From Euglena gracilis (Eukaryota; Euglenida; Euglenophyceae; Euglenales), in the NCBI GenBank assembly GCA_039621445.1, contig CP154954.1, positions 17,762,589-17,826,588 of the forward strand: 64,000 nucleotides of DNA, read 5' to 3'. The translations under genes were made by a program, and so were the position numbers. Positions 10,671 to 22,629 of the stretch are shown piece by piece (the stretch's first letter is position 1; the number at the start of each line of letters is the position of its first letter). The notes under the pieces are model-generated. The model ran no database searches. It was not told where the DNA came from and saw nothing but the letters and a program-made list of their open reading frames with translations.

Positions 10671-12271
10671 TCGAGGCAAACGGGCCAGGGAGGAAGGGAC
10701 ACCGAGGGCGAGGCACAAATACATTGTGAGGCCATGCCTCGCTCGCCGGCGGTGTGCTGTGATTGTTTTGTGCGCTGTGTTAGGAGGTCACGCTTAGTGC
10801 CGCCTCGCCGGAGTTGGCTGCTGATGCTTCTCAGACGTGGCGACGTGCCTTCTGTCCCTTGGGGGTCCCCCACCCACCACCCCCCCCCTGGCCCGCGTCT
10901 TCTGACCGAGGGTGTTTGAACACAAATTTCCGGACATTGGCGGGGGGGGGGGGTCGGGCTCACAATGTCTTTGTGCTTCGCCCTCGGTGTCCCTTCCTCC
11001 CTGGTCGGCTTGCCGCGAGGGAGTACGAGACACCTCGGGCTGCGCACTTTGCCATTGTGAGGCCAGATTGTGCACTGAAATTAGGGGGGCCAGGGCATTC
11101 TCTAAAGCACCTTGGGCACCAAGTCTTTGGTAATGGGCTGTAAAAGCCTCCACCCCGTTCCACTGACCAACTTCACAAACTTCTTGGGCAGAAAGGCCCA
11201 ATTTTTTGAGCAAACCAACCCCTGCTCCTCTGGTGGAGTGGTATCCCCAAACTTGGGGGGTCCCCATGTTGGGATAAAAATGTTTTTGTAATGGAAGCAA
11301 CTATATCAGCACTTATGGCTCTATAGGAGGGTTTTAACGAATTAAATGGGACCCTCAGGTTTCACAAAGAAACGTGTTGCTGCCACATAGGACATCATCA
11401 AATGAAAGGGACTGATTTAGGGACAGTGAGGAATTGCAACAACTCTCTCCCACTTGTGGAACTTGTGGCCTTTACGCTTAATTTTGATCTAGGCAGCCCC
11501 ACCCAACACACTGGTTGTTCTTTGGACCTGTGCCAAATCTGAACTTCTGTATAAACAGAGAATTATGCAGCAAAAAATGAGTTGTGTACGTAATGTACAA
11601 ATATCAGTGGGCAGGGGGGACTGTGCCAGCCCCAGGAGGATTGAGAGGGGATCCCCAAAAGCACCATACTTATCTAGATTTTGGTTCCAAAGCCTTTTGT
11701 AAGGGGCTAACATGCCATGGAACTTCAGACCACCAAGGCCGAAGTTCAAAGCCAGGGATTAAAAGCATAGCACAGTATGCATTACGGACCTGTGCCTTTG
11801 AAAAATGAAAAATTTGTATTAAAGCGTCAACCACTTGGTCAGTGGTGGCTGTAGGGGGGGGGGGTACCCCCCTTTTCCAGAATGACCCATAGAAGCGTAA
11901 AGGCGTTTTGGTAACGCCCTATACTGGGGTTTCTTCCCAGGAAATTGTTAGTGGACTTATTTTGTATTTGTTTCTCTTCCAAAATTTGCCTGAGAAAATC
12001 ATGCAAAGAAAGGGCCACCTGGGGGGTGGCATTTTTTCTCCCCTGCAATTGGTGAAAATACCCTTGTAGGGGGTGATTTTCAGGGAGGGGGTCCCTGGCA
12101 CTTTCATTTTTATTAACTGGGGCCACCAGGTGGCTGATTCCCAGTAGGGGGTTACCATCAAATCTTTTGTCTGCAGAGAATTTTTCAATCTGGGAGGAAT
12201 TTTTGAATTACTGACCAGGGGGGGGGGGGTTGCATAAAGGTGCCCCAGATTGTCCAGGGGAAATTGCAGTG
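10671..12271 (-). pseudogene. Tandem unit 3: same DIRS fragment
   Basis: This is the third near-identical copy, with the same TAG (about 11489) and the same HSTRG/HYQRLG block (about 11130-11250). It ends at 12271, where the sequence leaves the shared GTCCAGGGGA-AATTGCAGTG edge and enters unrelated G-rich DNA instead of another GATGCC start. Confidence 0.82.
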
Positions 12272-12722
12272 AACGGGGGGGGGCGGTCGGCCACTCCGAA
12301 AAACGGCCACTTTCCAGTCACTTTAGGCATTTTAAGTCCAAAAAAATTTCTGGCGCCTTCGGCGCCCGGGTCACTCAAGCCACTTTTGCCCACTCCTGGC
12401 CGACCCCCTCCCCTGGGGGGGATGGGGTCCGGGCCAAAAACCAGTCAGTCACTCTGAAAAAACCCAGTCACCCACCCCCCCCCCTGGGGGTGTGGTCGGT
12501 CAGTGCTTAAGCAACTGCCTGTTGGTGGGTTGACCCAAGGCGTATGAATGCCTTCTTTAATAATTTGGCAGGTTGCTGGGGGGGGGGGCATTTTTCTGCC
12601 ACCATTTTAGACTTTTTTGCAGTCTCTGGTGTAGGGGAGGGAATTTCCCCATTTTTCCTCCATCAAATTTATTCCCCAATCAGTTGATATACTGGGGGTT
12701 GGGTTGGGTGTGCTGGACATTT
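12272..12722. other. Unassigned G/C-run DNA
   Basis: No gene is seen. The stretch has G and C runs and several palindromes, including GGCGCCTTCGGCGCC at about 12351-12366. The only open frames are short and result from C/G runs. Confidence 0.5.
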
Positions 12723-12842
12723 GTGAGTGGTCCAGGTGCATTTTTATAGTCACCATGAAATCACAGGCTGAAGCCTAATTCAAACAGGCAGATCCTAATT
12801 CACAGCAAAAATGATGGTGCTGTCTGTAGGTGGCTGTCAACC
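12723..12842 (+). repeat. 120 bp repeat, intact paralogue of element B's target
   Basis: The sequence from GTGAGTGGTCCAGGTGCAT to GGTGGCTGTCAAC reappears as two halves, 13452-13506 and 44519-44592, on either side of element B. The match runs straight across the B insertion point, so this copy serves as an unoccupied site. Confidence 0.88.
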
Positions 12843-13501
12843 ATCGAGATGTACAGCCAGATTTGGTGAGATGTCGTTCTGTTGCCTGCCAGACAGATTC
12901 TCTGAGCCAGGAATCCGTGGCTTGCCAGACATCTGGCAAAAGGCGGACAAGGACCAGACGGCTACAGCCGTCTGGTGGCCGAGATGGCTCGACCACCAAA
13001 AAAGTTTGGAAGATTTGAGGATTGATGCACAAAATTGGGGACCAGATTGGACATTGCAAAGACATTGTGATTGGTAATTACAATTTGCTGCAACTTTGAT
13101 TGTGGTCGGCTGCTGGGTATTTGTCTTTGGGTGTGGCCTGACGCCGCGGTACTGTGTGTACACCTGTGGATCGGCTGCGAAAGAATTTATCCGATGTGGC
13201 CTGATGCCGCAGAAGCGTGCTGCAATTTGGCTGCTAATCCCTCATTGGCTGAAACATAATCGCTCAGATCGTGTCACCCCTGTGTGCTGTGTAGTGTGTC
13301 GGTGGCAGGTGTGAAGACAATCACCCAGGACAGTGCCATTACAATTTCAAATGGACCACGTTTTTGCCCGGCCCCTCAAAAAATTTTGATGCCCCTGGCC
13401 CAATTTGGAGTCAGGTGAGATTGCCGAGGGCAATCTCTTGAGCAGGGGTGTGTGAGTGGTCCAGGTGCATTTTCATTTTCATGTCACCAGGAAATCACAG
13501 G
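12843..13501. other. Unassigned flank with small hairpin; half of target repeat
   Basis: No gene is recognised. CCAGACGGC-TACA-GCCGTCTGG near 12953-12974 is a perfect 9 bp hairpin. Bases 13452-13506 are the left half of the 120 bp repeat into which element B inserted. Confidence 0.5.
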
Positions 13502-13506
13502 CTGAG
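13502..13506. other. Target-site duplication CTGAG of element B
   Basis: CTGAG directly abuts the 3' LTR edge here and is repeated at 44519-44523 beyond the 5' LTR. Five bases is a usual Ty3/gypsy duplication length. Confidence 0.9.
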
Positions 13507-13946
13507 AGTGTACGTCCTACCTTATCGCTTTCGCCGTTTGGTGCGCACAAAAGGATATAAGTAGGCGTAACAAGAAAAAATATCAAATAAATATAAAAGT
13601 TGTTTTGCCCTTTTCCCCAATTAAGAGGCAGAGCACAAGACAGGGGAGAAGCCCTATGGGCTACGGAAATCGATGGCGGTTTTTGACTGTCCTTTCAGGA
13701 CTTCAAATCAGAAAAATCAAAGTTGAAAACTCAAGTCTTGAATCAAAGACCAGAATGGAATAAAATAGAAAATACCACCTGTGGAGAGGAGAACCAGAAT
13801 TATGCTTAGGTATTCCTAATTCAGGCCTTTGGCCATCTGTAGGAATAACACCTAGCATAGTACTGTGTATGGGCACAGAGGTATATCTGGCCGTAGGCTT
13901 ATACCTACATACACAGTACCATCGCCTTACGGCTGCCTGGTACACA
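13507..13946 (-). repeat. Element B 3' LTR
   Basis: This 440 bp copy differs from 44077-44518 at roughly 20-25 positions by my count, including a clustered replacement at about 13668-13685. LTR tips are shared with element C although the bodies have diverged. The stretch presumably supplies the polyadenylation signal, but I cannot place one confidently. Confidence 0.92.
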
Positions 13947-13961
13947 TCCCCCTCCCAGGGC
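13947..13961 (-). other. Element B polypurine tract
   Basis: On the minus strand GCCCTGGGAGGGGGA directly precedes the TGTGT start of the 3' LTR. The same tract precedes the 3' LTR of element C (60604-60617). This is the expected position of the plus-strand DNA primer. Confidence 0.85.
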
Positions 13962-14660
13962 TATGCCCGATTTCACTACTGGACCAGGCCAGCCGGAATG
14001 CCGGACACAGTCCTGGAGACGGGGACCTGTCACAGAGCCGTATGCGGCTTTTGGTTCTCCTGTCACCAGGGGTGTGGGAAGGAAATTGCGAAAAAACGCA
14101 AAAAAGCGCAAAAGTGATTAACCGCTTATGCGGTGCCTACTTATTGCGGCAAAGTGGTGGAAGCGGAAGAGCCCATTGGGGGCCGGAAGGTTTCCATTCC
14201 AGAAAGTCCCATCCACCCAGTTTGGGGTGTGTCTATGACACGTCGGGAGGTCTCATTCCATAATTGGAAAGGATGGAAGGGTAGGGTGTGGAAGGAGGGG
14301 GCACCTGGCCAGTCATATCTGACCAGGGAGGAAGACCTATTTACAAAACCAACTGCCGGCGACAGCGAGATTTTGCCCCGGGGGGTAAAGGAGAGAGGAG
14401 TGGGGGGCTGGTCAAAAGACCTTAGCAGAAGTTTTGCTGTCTGGCAATCTTATGTGGCCTTATAGCCGAAAAGTAACAAGTTGGGAGCTATTATTACGGT
14501 GTGCGCGCTGTACGCTGTGTGTCTTCTTACTGGCGGCATATACCGCTGTGGGAAGGCTTCACGGCGCGGCGCGGACACGATGTTGTCGATAGAGTATCCC
14601 TAGAGGCATATACCTCGACAGATGGGCGATAGCCCTAACGAGAGGGGGTCATATGCTAGT
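13962..14660 (-). other. Conserved non-coding block before B 3' LTR
   Basis: There is no long frame, yet the block is clearly alignable to 59925-60603 of element C in the same element orientation. It includes the CACCTGGCCAGTCATA-like core, the CAACTGCCGGCGACAGCGA core, GTAACAAGTTGGGA and GACACGATGTTG. It is dense in short palindromes such as GAGGCATATACCTC near 14602. Candidate roles are packaging, RNA export or 3'-end formation; none is demonstrated. Confidence 0.7.
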
Positions 14661-14773
14661 AAAAATACATAATGGCAGATGTGCCTGGGAAGGATACCGA
14701 ATACAGGGCCTATAGGCCTGATGGAAAGGTCAGAACAGGGTCCATGGACCTGTGGCTTGTAAGCCTGGGGTAT

Positions 14774-15498
14774 CTATGGCACAGAGGGGCATTTCCTGGG
14801 AGTCGGTGGTCTGATCTCCCGAACGTAATCTCCTTCAGGAGATTCCACTATCTCCAGTATTGGAGGTTCAAAATTTACAAGTTGCCTTTCAGGCTCATCG
14901 ACATCAAAATCGGGATATTCCCATTTTTGTGTAAAACCCATCGGGTAATCGTACTCCAAGCCTGTTGGCTTCTCGATGAAGAAAATTCTGGAGATTATCC
15001 CAGAAGAAAAGTGGCAACATTGCCGGCCAGATCCAAAAATTTAGGCGGGGGTGGTTGCATTGAACCTGTGGGGGTATCCCCGGATAAACGGCAGGATCTG
15101 CCTTGGTGTGCCAATCTGCGACTCGCGCTCGGATGGTGAATGGCCTTAAAACTTCTCTTACCCAATCGGTAAATTCCATTTTGTAGGCCTCAGGGGGGTA
15201 CTCAGGCAACAAAAATGTAAAATTTGGTCGGTTCGGCAGGCTTTGTGCCGAAAAAAGTGGGTATATCACCCTGTCCCAATCGGAATATTGAAAAATGTAT
15301 GGCACTTTGGCCTTGCCTGCTGACTCGACTGCGAGTCTGGCAAGCTGCGCTGTCAAGATGAAAATTTTTGGCGATTCCGCCTGTACGATAGCTGTGTACA
15401 GCTTTAAATTTCTTGAACTGGTAGAAATTGATTTGGGACTTATAGTCCTGCTTGAATTTGACCAGATGGTCTTCATTTTCTGGTATGACTCTGGTCAT
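14774..15498 (-). pseudogene. Element B third ORF, C-terminal part
   Basis: This is the far side of the third ORF after the nested A1 insertion. Frames run MTRVIPENEDHLVKFKQDY from 15498, then LYTAIVQAESPKIFILTAQ in a second frame, then FDVDEPERQLVNFEPPILE in a third to a stop at 14774. At least two frameshifts are therefore needed. Sequence between 15499 and 15607 continues toward the A1 boundary. No known domain is recognised. It is assigned to the third ORF by position and strand only. Confidence 0.55.
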
Positions 15499-15607
15499 AC
15501 CGCCAGTGGCAGGTAACCAGAATTCTGCCTGTAGGCAGTTGATGCAACGGACAGGTATGTCCTTATCTTAAACGTTTTCCGTCCGGCGGAAATTGTCCAT
15601 ATTGGAC

Positions 15608-15611
15608 CATG
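15608..15611. other. Target-site duplication CATG of element A1
   Basis: CATG lies next to the 3' LTR and again at 29215-29218 next to the 5' LTR. Only four bases match, and the motif is itself a palindrome, so chance cannot be excluded, but both LTR edges are fixed independently. Confidence 0.75.
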
Positions 15612-16251
15612 AGCTTCCCAGGGGGGGGTCCCGGTCTCGCTGGGGTTCCGGCAGGGTGGGTCCCGGGTCACGGATCCGGCGAGGGGGGGTGCGCGGGTGG
15701 CTCAGCCCCCACGGAGGCCCTGGGAAGCTCCGTGGGTGCTTGGAATGGGTTGGGATCCATTTTTTAGTATTCCCGGCGGCGGAGTGGAGGGGGGTGCCTC
15801 CTGCGATGCCTCTGGGGGTCTGCGGAGCCGCTTAGGTGGGCCCTCGCAGGGGGGTAAATTGAGGGGGGACAGAGGGGGGGCGGAAAAGCCTGGGTGCTAG
15901 GGGTTTTCAGGGGGTGCTTACCACCATTATAGCCACTTAGCCCATCCAAATCCAGAAAGTACCTTTGAAATTGCCTTGGGGCGCTCCTGGTAGGCCAATT
16001 CCTTGAGGTTTTCTTTGATCTCCTTGAAGGTATTTTCTCCTTTGGCAGTTTCCTTTGGTTTCTTTGAATTCTTTGAATTTGATTAAATTGAACAATTGAA
16101 CTTGAACAATTGAATTCCACTGCACAAATCAGATTGAATGCATGGAAACAAGGGAGCCTGCTGAAGGCAAATGCAGAAAGGGGGTGGTCAGGTAGTAGCG
16201 GAGGGTTCCGCTACTTTGTGTGCGCATGCGCTCAGGCCGCCGCCGCCCACA
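15612..16251 (-). repeat. Element A1 3' LTR
   Basis: This is 640 bp, about 97% identical by eye to 28575-29214. On the minus strand it starts TGTGGGCGGCGGCGG and ends CCTGGGAAGCT. The purine-rich AGGAAGGGGAG at 16252-16262 directly precedes it as the polypurine tract. Confidence 0.94.
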
Positions 16252-16262
16252 CTCCCCTTCCT

Positions 16263-17956
16263 ACCGAGGCGCCGGCCTCGCCTGCCTTTGGCTTACCCCG
16301 GCGGCGGGGGGCGGGAGCGGTGCGCACCAGGCATCGAGTGCACTATGTACAAAAAAAAAGGGAAAGGAACGTTATAACTGAGGGATGCAAGAATGGGGCC
16401 GTTCTGAAGGAACTTCGGCCTGGGGGTCGGCTTTGGCTCCGCCGTCCCTCCACAGAGCCCCGGGCGCGGAGCGCTGTGTGGCTTCCCGCCGCAGCGGTAG
16501 AACCGGCTGCGGGCGGGGCTCTGTGGGCTCGGGTTGGGTGTGCGACCGACCGCCCACTCCCTGTTCGGAAGCGCCGGCAGCCTGGTGGGTGAGGATGTCG
16601 TCCTCCGGGTTGACTTGCAGGCTGCGGCCAGGGAGTGGGTAAGGCATGTGCGCTCCCCGGCGGGCCTGGGGGGCGTGCTTGGGCTCGCCCTTGGCCGGGG
16701 GGGGGCGTGCCTCGCTCTGGGGCTGGCTGGTGCACGCTTGGGTCTGCCGGCTGGGGGGGGGGGTACCCTGCCCCTGGCTGGCTGGTGCGCGCTCGTGGCG
16801 CCTGGTGTGTGCATGCTCTGCGGGTGGCGTGCCTCCTCTTGCCCCCCGCTGTTGCCTGGCGCCCCTTCACACCTACGCCGGGGTGCCGTGGCCTTCCTTG
16901 AGGCCGGGGTCAGGGGGTTCGGTGGTCCAGGAAAGGAAAGAGTGAGACAGGGAAAAGGTGCGGTCCAGGGTCAACCCTCACCACAAGGTCAACCACAGCC
17001 TCCTGTGCTGCTCGCCGAACCACATTGCCACCGGCTGCGCTGCACTGTTGAATCCACGAGAAATCTGACGATGGGCACCAGGATGCAGATAAAACAATAC
17101 GGTAACGATGCAGATTGAACAAAACGGTGGTACTGCCCAAACCCCCTTACTCACCCCAGGTTGGCAGCAGGCTTTTCCGCTTTCCCCCCCCCCGCCCCCC
17201 TCAGGCTTGCGTAGCCGGGGCAAACGGGCGGCGGCCGGCTGGGTCCGGTCCGCCAGGTCGCACCGTGGGCCGGCTGGGCCTTTAGGGCCGGTCCCTCCGG
17301 TGGCGGGCCCCCTACCCGCCTGGGATGCGAGGGACGGGTCACTGGGAAGCCTGGGTACGAACCGTCAGACCTGGGTGAGGCAGGCTCGGGCTCGGTGCCA
17401 CACGGGCACGCACGGCTGCGTTGGGTCGCATGGTAACGTGCATGGGGTGGGACGTGCCATGGGGGGCACGTGTTCGGGCGGTGCTGCGTGGTGACTGGTC
17501 GTTGTGCTGCGGTGCGGTGCGGTGGGAGACGGGTCGGTGGGTCGGAGGCTGAGGTGAGGAGAACTGCGGGGCTGCGGGATTGGGGTGGCACTAGGGTACG
17601 GAGCTGATGTATGAGTTGTGGTGAGAGGTTGGGGAAGCTGGAAGCTGAGGGTGCTGTTGGAGGTTGGAGCTATGTTGAGGTTGCCGCTTCTGCCGTTGAC
17701 TAGGCCAGGTGGACCCGACCGGGCGCCTATGGTGGGCCTCTCTTTTGGCCTGCGTGGGCTTGGGCGTTTTTGGGGCTCTCCCCTTCCTGGCTTGCTGTTC
17801 CCTCGGCTGGTGTCGGTCTCTCCCGTTTCTCGTTGGGTGCTGTGGTGGCTCTTCGCCATTTTCTCTTGTGCTGGTGGGGTGTTTTTGTCTCTGCGGTTTT
17901 GCTGTCTCTCCTCTTGCTGGTGGCCCCGTCGCTGGGGTTCTGGGGGCTTCTGCCCC
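16263..17956 (-). other. Element A1 long 3' non-coding region
   Basis: About 1.7 kb lies between the end of the chromodomain ORF and the 3' LTR. The open frames here are GC-composition artefacts with no recognised domain. Around 17430-17700 the sequence is a degenerate G/T-rich repeat. I see no regulatory element I can name. Confidence 0.6.
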
Positions 17957-19480
17957 TCACAGCTGCTGGTTCGCCTCCTTCTCCTCCCATGTCCACTCAG
18001 TGGGGGGCTCTTCCCACTCAAGTGGCCACTTCTTGTCTTGCCTCGGTCCTCCTTCTACTGCTGACAGCCACACCCTGGACACCTCTGTTGGGTGTTTGGC
18101 CAGATGGGCCATGACATCCTCCTTCAGGTTCTTCTTCTGGAAGTAATCAACGATGGGCTGACTGTAGCTGTGGAAGAAATGGTGCAGTGGTTCCCAGGTG
18201 AGTTCGGTGGAACCTTCCCACTGCACCTTGAACTCCAACTCTCCTCCTGGCGTTCTTCGGTGGGTCACCACTTTTTCGACGTTCCACTCATCGATCCCGG
18301 TTGGAGGATCTGACCGGGCGTGCTTGAAGTGGAATAGCTTCACCGGTGATCCCAGCTCTTCATCGCCCTCTGTGTACGCCTTCAGCTGGCATCGGTGTGC
18401 TTCTTGCATCCTTCCTTCCTGCAGCTCCACCACGTAGCCGTGCTCACTCCTCCTCTCCATCACGCGGCATGGGCCCAGCCAGTAGCTCTCCAGCTTCTCT
18501 CCTGGCCTGCCCCTTGGCCGCAGGTAGCACGCCTTGCTGCCCACTTGCAGTGGTGTCAACTCCTTGCGTCGCTTGTTCAACTGCTCGGTCTTTTTTTGAT
18601 GCAACTGGTTCACGGTGTCTGCGACTTTCTTGTCCACCAGCTTCTGCCGCTCGAAGAAGCTCACTGCATCTTCGGCCTTGGTGGGTGGCTCGTAGGGGAC
18701 ACCAGCATACGGCCGGTGCCTTCCATAGAGCACTTCGTATGGCGATAGCCCGCCTTGGTCCTTCTTTGTCGTTGAGGCGTTGGACAGCGATGGGGAGTGC
18801 TTCCACCCACGGAATTCCTTTCTCTTCGTGGATGTGCCGCAGCTGCTTCTGCGGCTGTGCTCCCATCTGCTCTGCTCTGCCGTTGGCGGGGTGGTGGTGT
18901 GCTTGGGAGTAGGCGTGCTGCACGCCTTGCAGGGCACACATCGTTCGCCACCACGCTCCTGCGAAGTGGGGCCCCCTGTCCGAGGTGATCACACTTGGGA
19001 TCCCATGGGGCGACCACCACTTGCGGTACATCGCCTTGGCGACCTTGGCTGCCGTCAACCCCCTCGTGTGGTGTGCCGTGGCCACCGCCCAGCCGCTGTG
19101 TCTGTCGACGCAGCCCGCGACGACATTGAACAGCTTGCCCTCGAACTCCACCTCGGGCATCACAAACAGGTCGATGCAGACACTGGTCATGATGTCGGGC
19201 GGCACCGGTGTCGGTGTCACCTTCAGGTGCAGCGGCTAATGGGGGTGTTCCACTGCTTGGCAGTAGCTGCAGATTTTCTGCATCCTCTCTGCCAGCTTCT
19301 TTGCCTCCTCCTCGTCGGCGAACTGGAAGAAACGGTGAGCCTCCTTCATGAGCATCTCGCCTGCCCAATGGCCCGTTTGGGCATGCTGTGCTCTGAGGAC
19401 CTTGCCCCCCAGGCCCGTTGGCACGCACCAGACCCCATCCTTCAGGAGCCTCTTGTGTTAAACCCGGTAGCCCTTGGGCC
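17957..19480 (-). pseudogene. A1 integrase and chromodomain
   Basis: The zinc-binding part lies at 19424-19236 (HAQTGHWAGEML ... CSYCQAVEHPH) and is cut by stops on both sides in the same frame. The catalytic core is kept: Asp in SVCIDLFVM, Asp in SDRGPHF and Glu in NGRAEQMG, all in 19220-18800. A frameshift near 18760 moves to the frame that ends at 17957, which holds the GPY/F-like SYWLGPCRVMERR region. The chromodomain follows (DEWNVEKVVTHRRTPGGE ... VQWEGSTELTWEPLHHFF, about 18310-18130). Chromodomains of chromoviruses steer integration to marked chromatin. A tail of about 60 residues follows. Confidence 0.88.
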
Positions 19481-19517
19481 ACGGGTCTCCGATCGTGGTG
19501 TCATGCCACACGGTTTG

Positions 19518-21175
19518 TCATCTGGGGCACTTCTCGTAGTGCGGTCCCCAGTCCATGGTGTAGATGTCGATGTCCTCCTCGGCGTCTGCGGGGTCGGTGA
19601 TGGGATGATCAGGGGCAGATGTGGTTGGGGAGGGTGTTGGAATGTGTGGTGATGATGAGGATGGTGAGGGTGCTGGGATGCTGGATGACGGGGGTTGCGG
19701 CTGCACGATAGAGGTTTCGGGATGTTGATGGGGTGATGAGGTTGCTGGGTCGGCGGTTGATGTTGTGGCATCCTTTTCCTTGGGTGTTTCTGCTGTGGGT
19801 GCTGTGATTTCCACCACGTCATCCTCGTCCTCCACTGAGTCTTTGGCTGATTTGCTGCTGGTCTGTGGGACTGCTGGCTTTTCGTTTTTCTTTGGCATGC
19901 TGCTGGCTTGTCTGGCGGGTCTGGTGGGTCTTGCTGTGTCTTGCTGTGCTGGGCTTGGCGTCTCCATGTCGGTGGACCCCTTGGCTGTTGGTGCTGGCTG
20001 GTTCTTTTTCATCTGTGCTCGGGTGGTCACTGCCACTTCGGTGTTCTCGGTGGTTTTGTGCTTGAGCCGTATGATGCACACTTGCTTTTCTTCGGTGGCT
20101 GTGTCGATTGGGTGAGTGGCCTTTGGACACGATCTCTCCTCTTCCTTCTCCTTCTGGATTTGTTTTTGCATTTCTTTCGTGTCTTGATCGGTGCCATGCC
20201 AGGTGATGTCCTTGAAGCCTTGGCTGGCGGGATATGCCCATCTTGAGAGCGCATCTCCGATGGTGTTTGCTTGGCCTGGCACATGGATGACTTCCAGCCG
20301 GAAGTTGTTGAGCTTTGCATGCCACCTTGCTCGGCGGCCTTGTGGGCCGACTCCTGCGACATGCTCTTTGTACCACCCTTGTAGGCTCTTGTGGTCTGTC
20401 AGCACCAGCACCTCGTTGTCCAGAATGTACGGCGCCCACTTGTCCAGGGCGGAGACGATTGCATATGTCTCCTTGTCCCTGGTGTCCCACTTCTGCCGTT
20501 GGCCATCGGTGAGCTTGCGGCTCATGAAAGCCACGGGGATGGAGGCACCTGGCTTGATGTCCGCGAGGGACGGGAGTCCTTCCACCAGTGGTAACTGCTC
20601 CAGCGCCGCACCCACCGCATAGTCCGATGCATCTGTCCGAAGGACAAACGGCTTGGTCGGGTCCATGTGGTACAGCGCGAGGTCTGCCACGAGTGCCTGC
20701 TTCAGGCGCTCAAATGCGTTCTCTTCCTCGTTGGTCCATGTCACCGGGTGTTTGCTGCCTGCTTTGGCGAGCTCTCGGGGCAGCTTCAGCTTTTCCTGCA
20801 GCGGTGCCGCATATTCGGCGAACATTCGCACGTATCCGCTGTAATAATTGCACAACCCCAGAAATGCCTGGAGGTTGGAAACGTTTTTGGGCAGCTCCCA
20901 CTTCTGGACAGCTGCCAGTTTTCCTGGGGCTGGCGACCTTCTTCCTCCTCCCAGCACATGGCCGACAAACTCCACTCGGCGCATGAACAGCTTGACCTTC
21001 TTGGGGTCTGAGAACCACTTGTCGCACTCGAGGGCTGCCAGCGTCTCCCGGACATCTGCGGCATGGGCCTTCAGGAAGTCTTCTTCCGATTGGCCGACTT
21101 CTCTTTTGGTGCAGATGATGATGTCATCAAAGTACGGCCTTGTGCCTTTGCAGTCCGGCACACGTCGCATCGATG
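19518..21175 (-). pseudogene. A1 RT C-terminal half, RNase H and linker
   Basis: This frame opens with the RT catalytic box RPYFDDIIICTK (about 21135), then FVGHVLGGGRR, NLQAFLGLCNYYSGYV and the RNase H signature FVLRTDASDYAVGAAL. It continues with KETYAIVSALDKW and TDHKSLQGWYK, the standard Ty3/gypsy arrangement. It then becomes a Thr/Pro/Ser-rich tether of about 190 residues, ending at 19518. The frame differs from the upstream RT half, so a one-base indel sits near 21150-21170, just before the catalytic box. Confidence 0.9.
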
Positions 21176-22629
21176 TCCCGTTGCAGCAGTGCTGGGCCCA
21201 CATTGATCCCTTGTGGGACCACGGTCCACTGCCACAGGCCGCCCGGCATTTGGATGTTGGTGATTGGCCGGGACTCGGCGTCAAGGGCGACTTGATGGAA
21301 GGCATCCCTGAGGTCCACTGTGCTGAACAGCTCACATCTTGCTTGCCCGGCCACGATATCCTCGGTGAGGGGCAGCGGGTAGCTGTCCGGCTGCAGCTGC
21401 TTGTTGGTGAGCGCATAATCGCACACCAGTCTCCACTTCCCGCTTTTCTTTTTTATTGGGAAGGCGGCTGCCCTCCATGGACCCCTCCCGGGTTCCAGCT
21501 TGCCGTCCTTCCGGCACTCTGCCTCCATTTCCCTCAGGGCATCATGCCTTTCTCCTCTCAGGTGGATCACTCTGCCCACCACTGGCACTGCACCTGACTT
21601 CAGCCTGAGCACGGCCTTGCCATGCGTCCCTCTTGCTGGGGGATTTGGCCACACTCTTTCCCGGAAGACGCGTCCTGCGTATTCATCCAGGATTTCTTGC
21701 CGGAGCTTGGATGCCAGTGGATCTGGATGCTCGTCGTCTGACTGCACCACGCCTCTGATTTCCACCTGCTCGCCCTGCACTTGGAGGACGTGCCTTGCTG
21801 CTTCCTGGAGTGCCTCGTTGTTGGAGATCTCCTCATCCGACGCACCTTCATCCTCCTCGGCTTCATGGACCTCTCCGGGGATGCACATCCGCATCTTCTT
21901 CACGAATGCCAGCATTTGCTCCTCCACATCTTCTTCTTCTTCCCACAGACACTCTTCTTCCTCTTGATGTCGTGTTGCCGTTGATGACAGGGGTTGCTGG
22001 AGGAGATGTTGGGTTGAGGATGCTGGGTGTGGTTGCGGCTCTTGCTGGGTGACCACTGTTGCTGTCGATCTTCCTTGTCCTTGGACGGTGCTGTTCTTCT
22101 GCGGCCACAGCACCCACCGTGGCGGATCATGCAGCTGGAGTGCATCTCTCCATGGCTGCACATCGAGGCGATTGACCTTCAACCACGGATATCCGAGGAT
22201 GAGGTCGCAGCCGATGTCCCCGTCGTGTGCGGTGACGGTGCTGCTCCACTGACTGCCCACTGGCACGCCCTCTTCGGTTCTCGCCTCGAAGGAGAGAGTG
22301 ATGGTGGCCACATTCTTTCCTCCGTTGAGCTCTTCGCCACTCACTGTCTTGAGCAGCAGCGGCTTGCTGGACTGCGTGAAGCAGGCTTCTGGAAGCAGGT
22401 CCTTCCGGCAGAGAGACGTCTGGGCTCCGGTGTCGATGAGCGCTTTTGCTTGGCGGCACTCACCATTGGCTTCCACGGTCACTTCCAGCAGCAGCTGGCA
22501 TCCGCCTCCTCTCCTTTGCATCCTGCCCACTCGAAAGCGGGCCGGCTTCAAATGCCATGGCTTGATGGTCACCTCTTGCACTTGGCTGTTGCGTACTGCT
22601 CCTTCTGCTTCGGTCGCTGCTTGTGGTCC

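Larger units (their letters stand above)
6825..12271 (-). repeat. Three tandem 1.8 kb copies of a truncated DIRS element
   Basis: The same sequence starts at 6825, 8639 and 10456, giving periods of 1814, 1817 and about 1816, and the third copy ends at 12271. By eye the copies differ by only a few substitutions and by G-run lengths. Each copy, read on the minus strand, holds the 3' half of a methyltransferase domain, a broken tyrosine recombinase, an internal complementary region, a terminal repeat and a further ~215 bp segment of unknown origin. Copy junctions fall inside the methyltransferase domain, so the unit is not a whole element. Confidence 0.92.

Noticed and set aside
12953-12974. Rho-independent-type terminator
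   Set aside because: The hairpin lacks a T run and the DNA is eukaryotic, so bacterial terminator logic does not apply.
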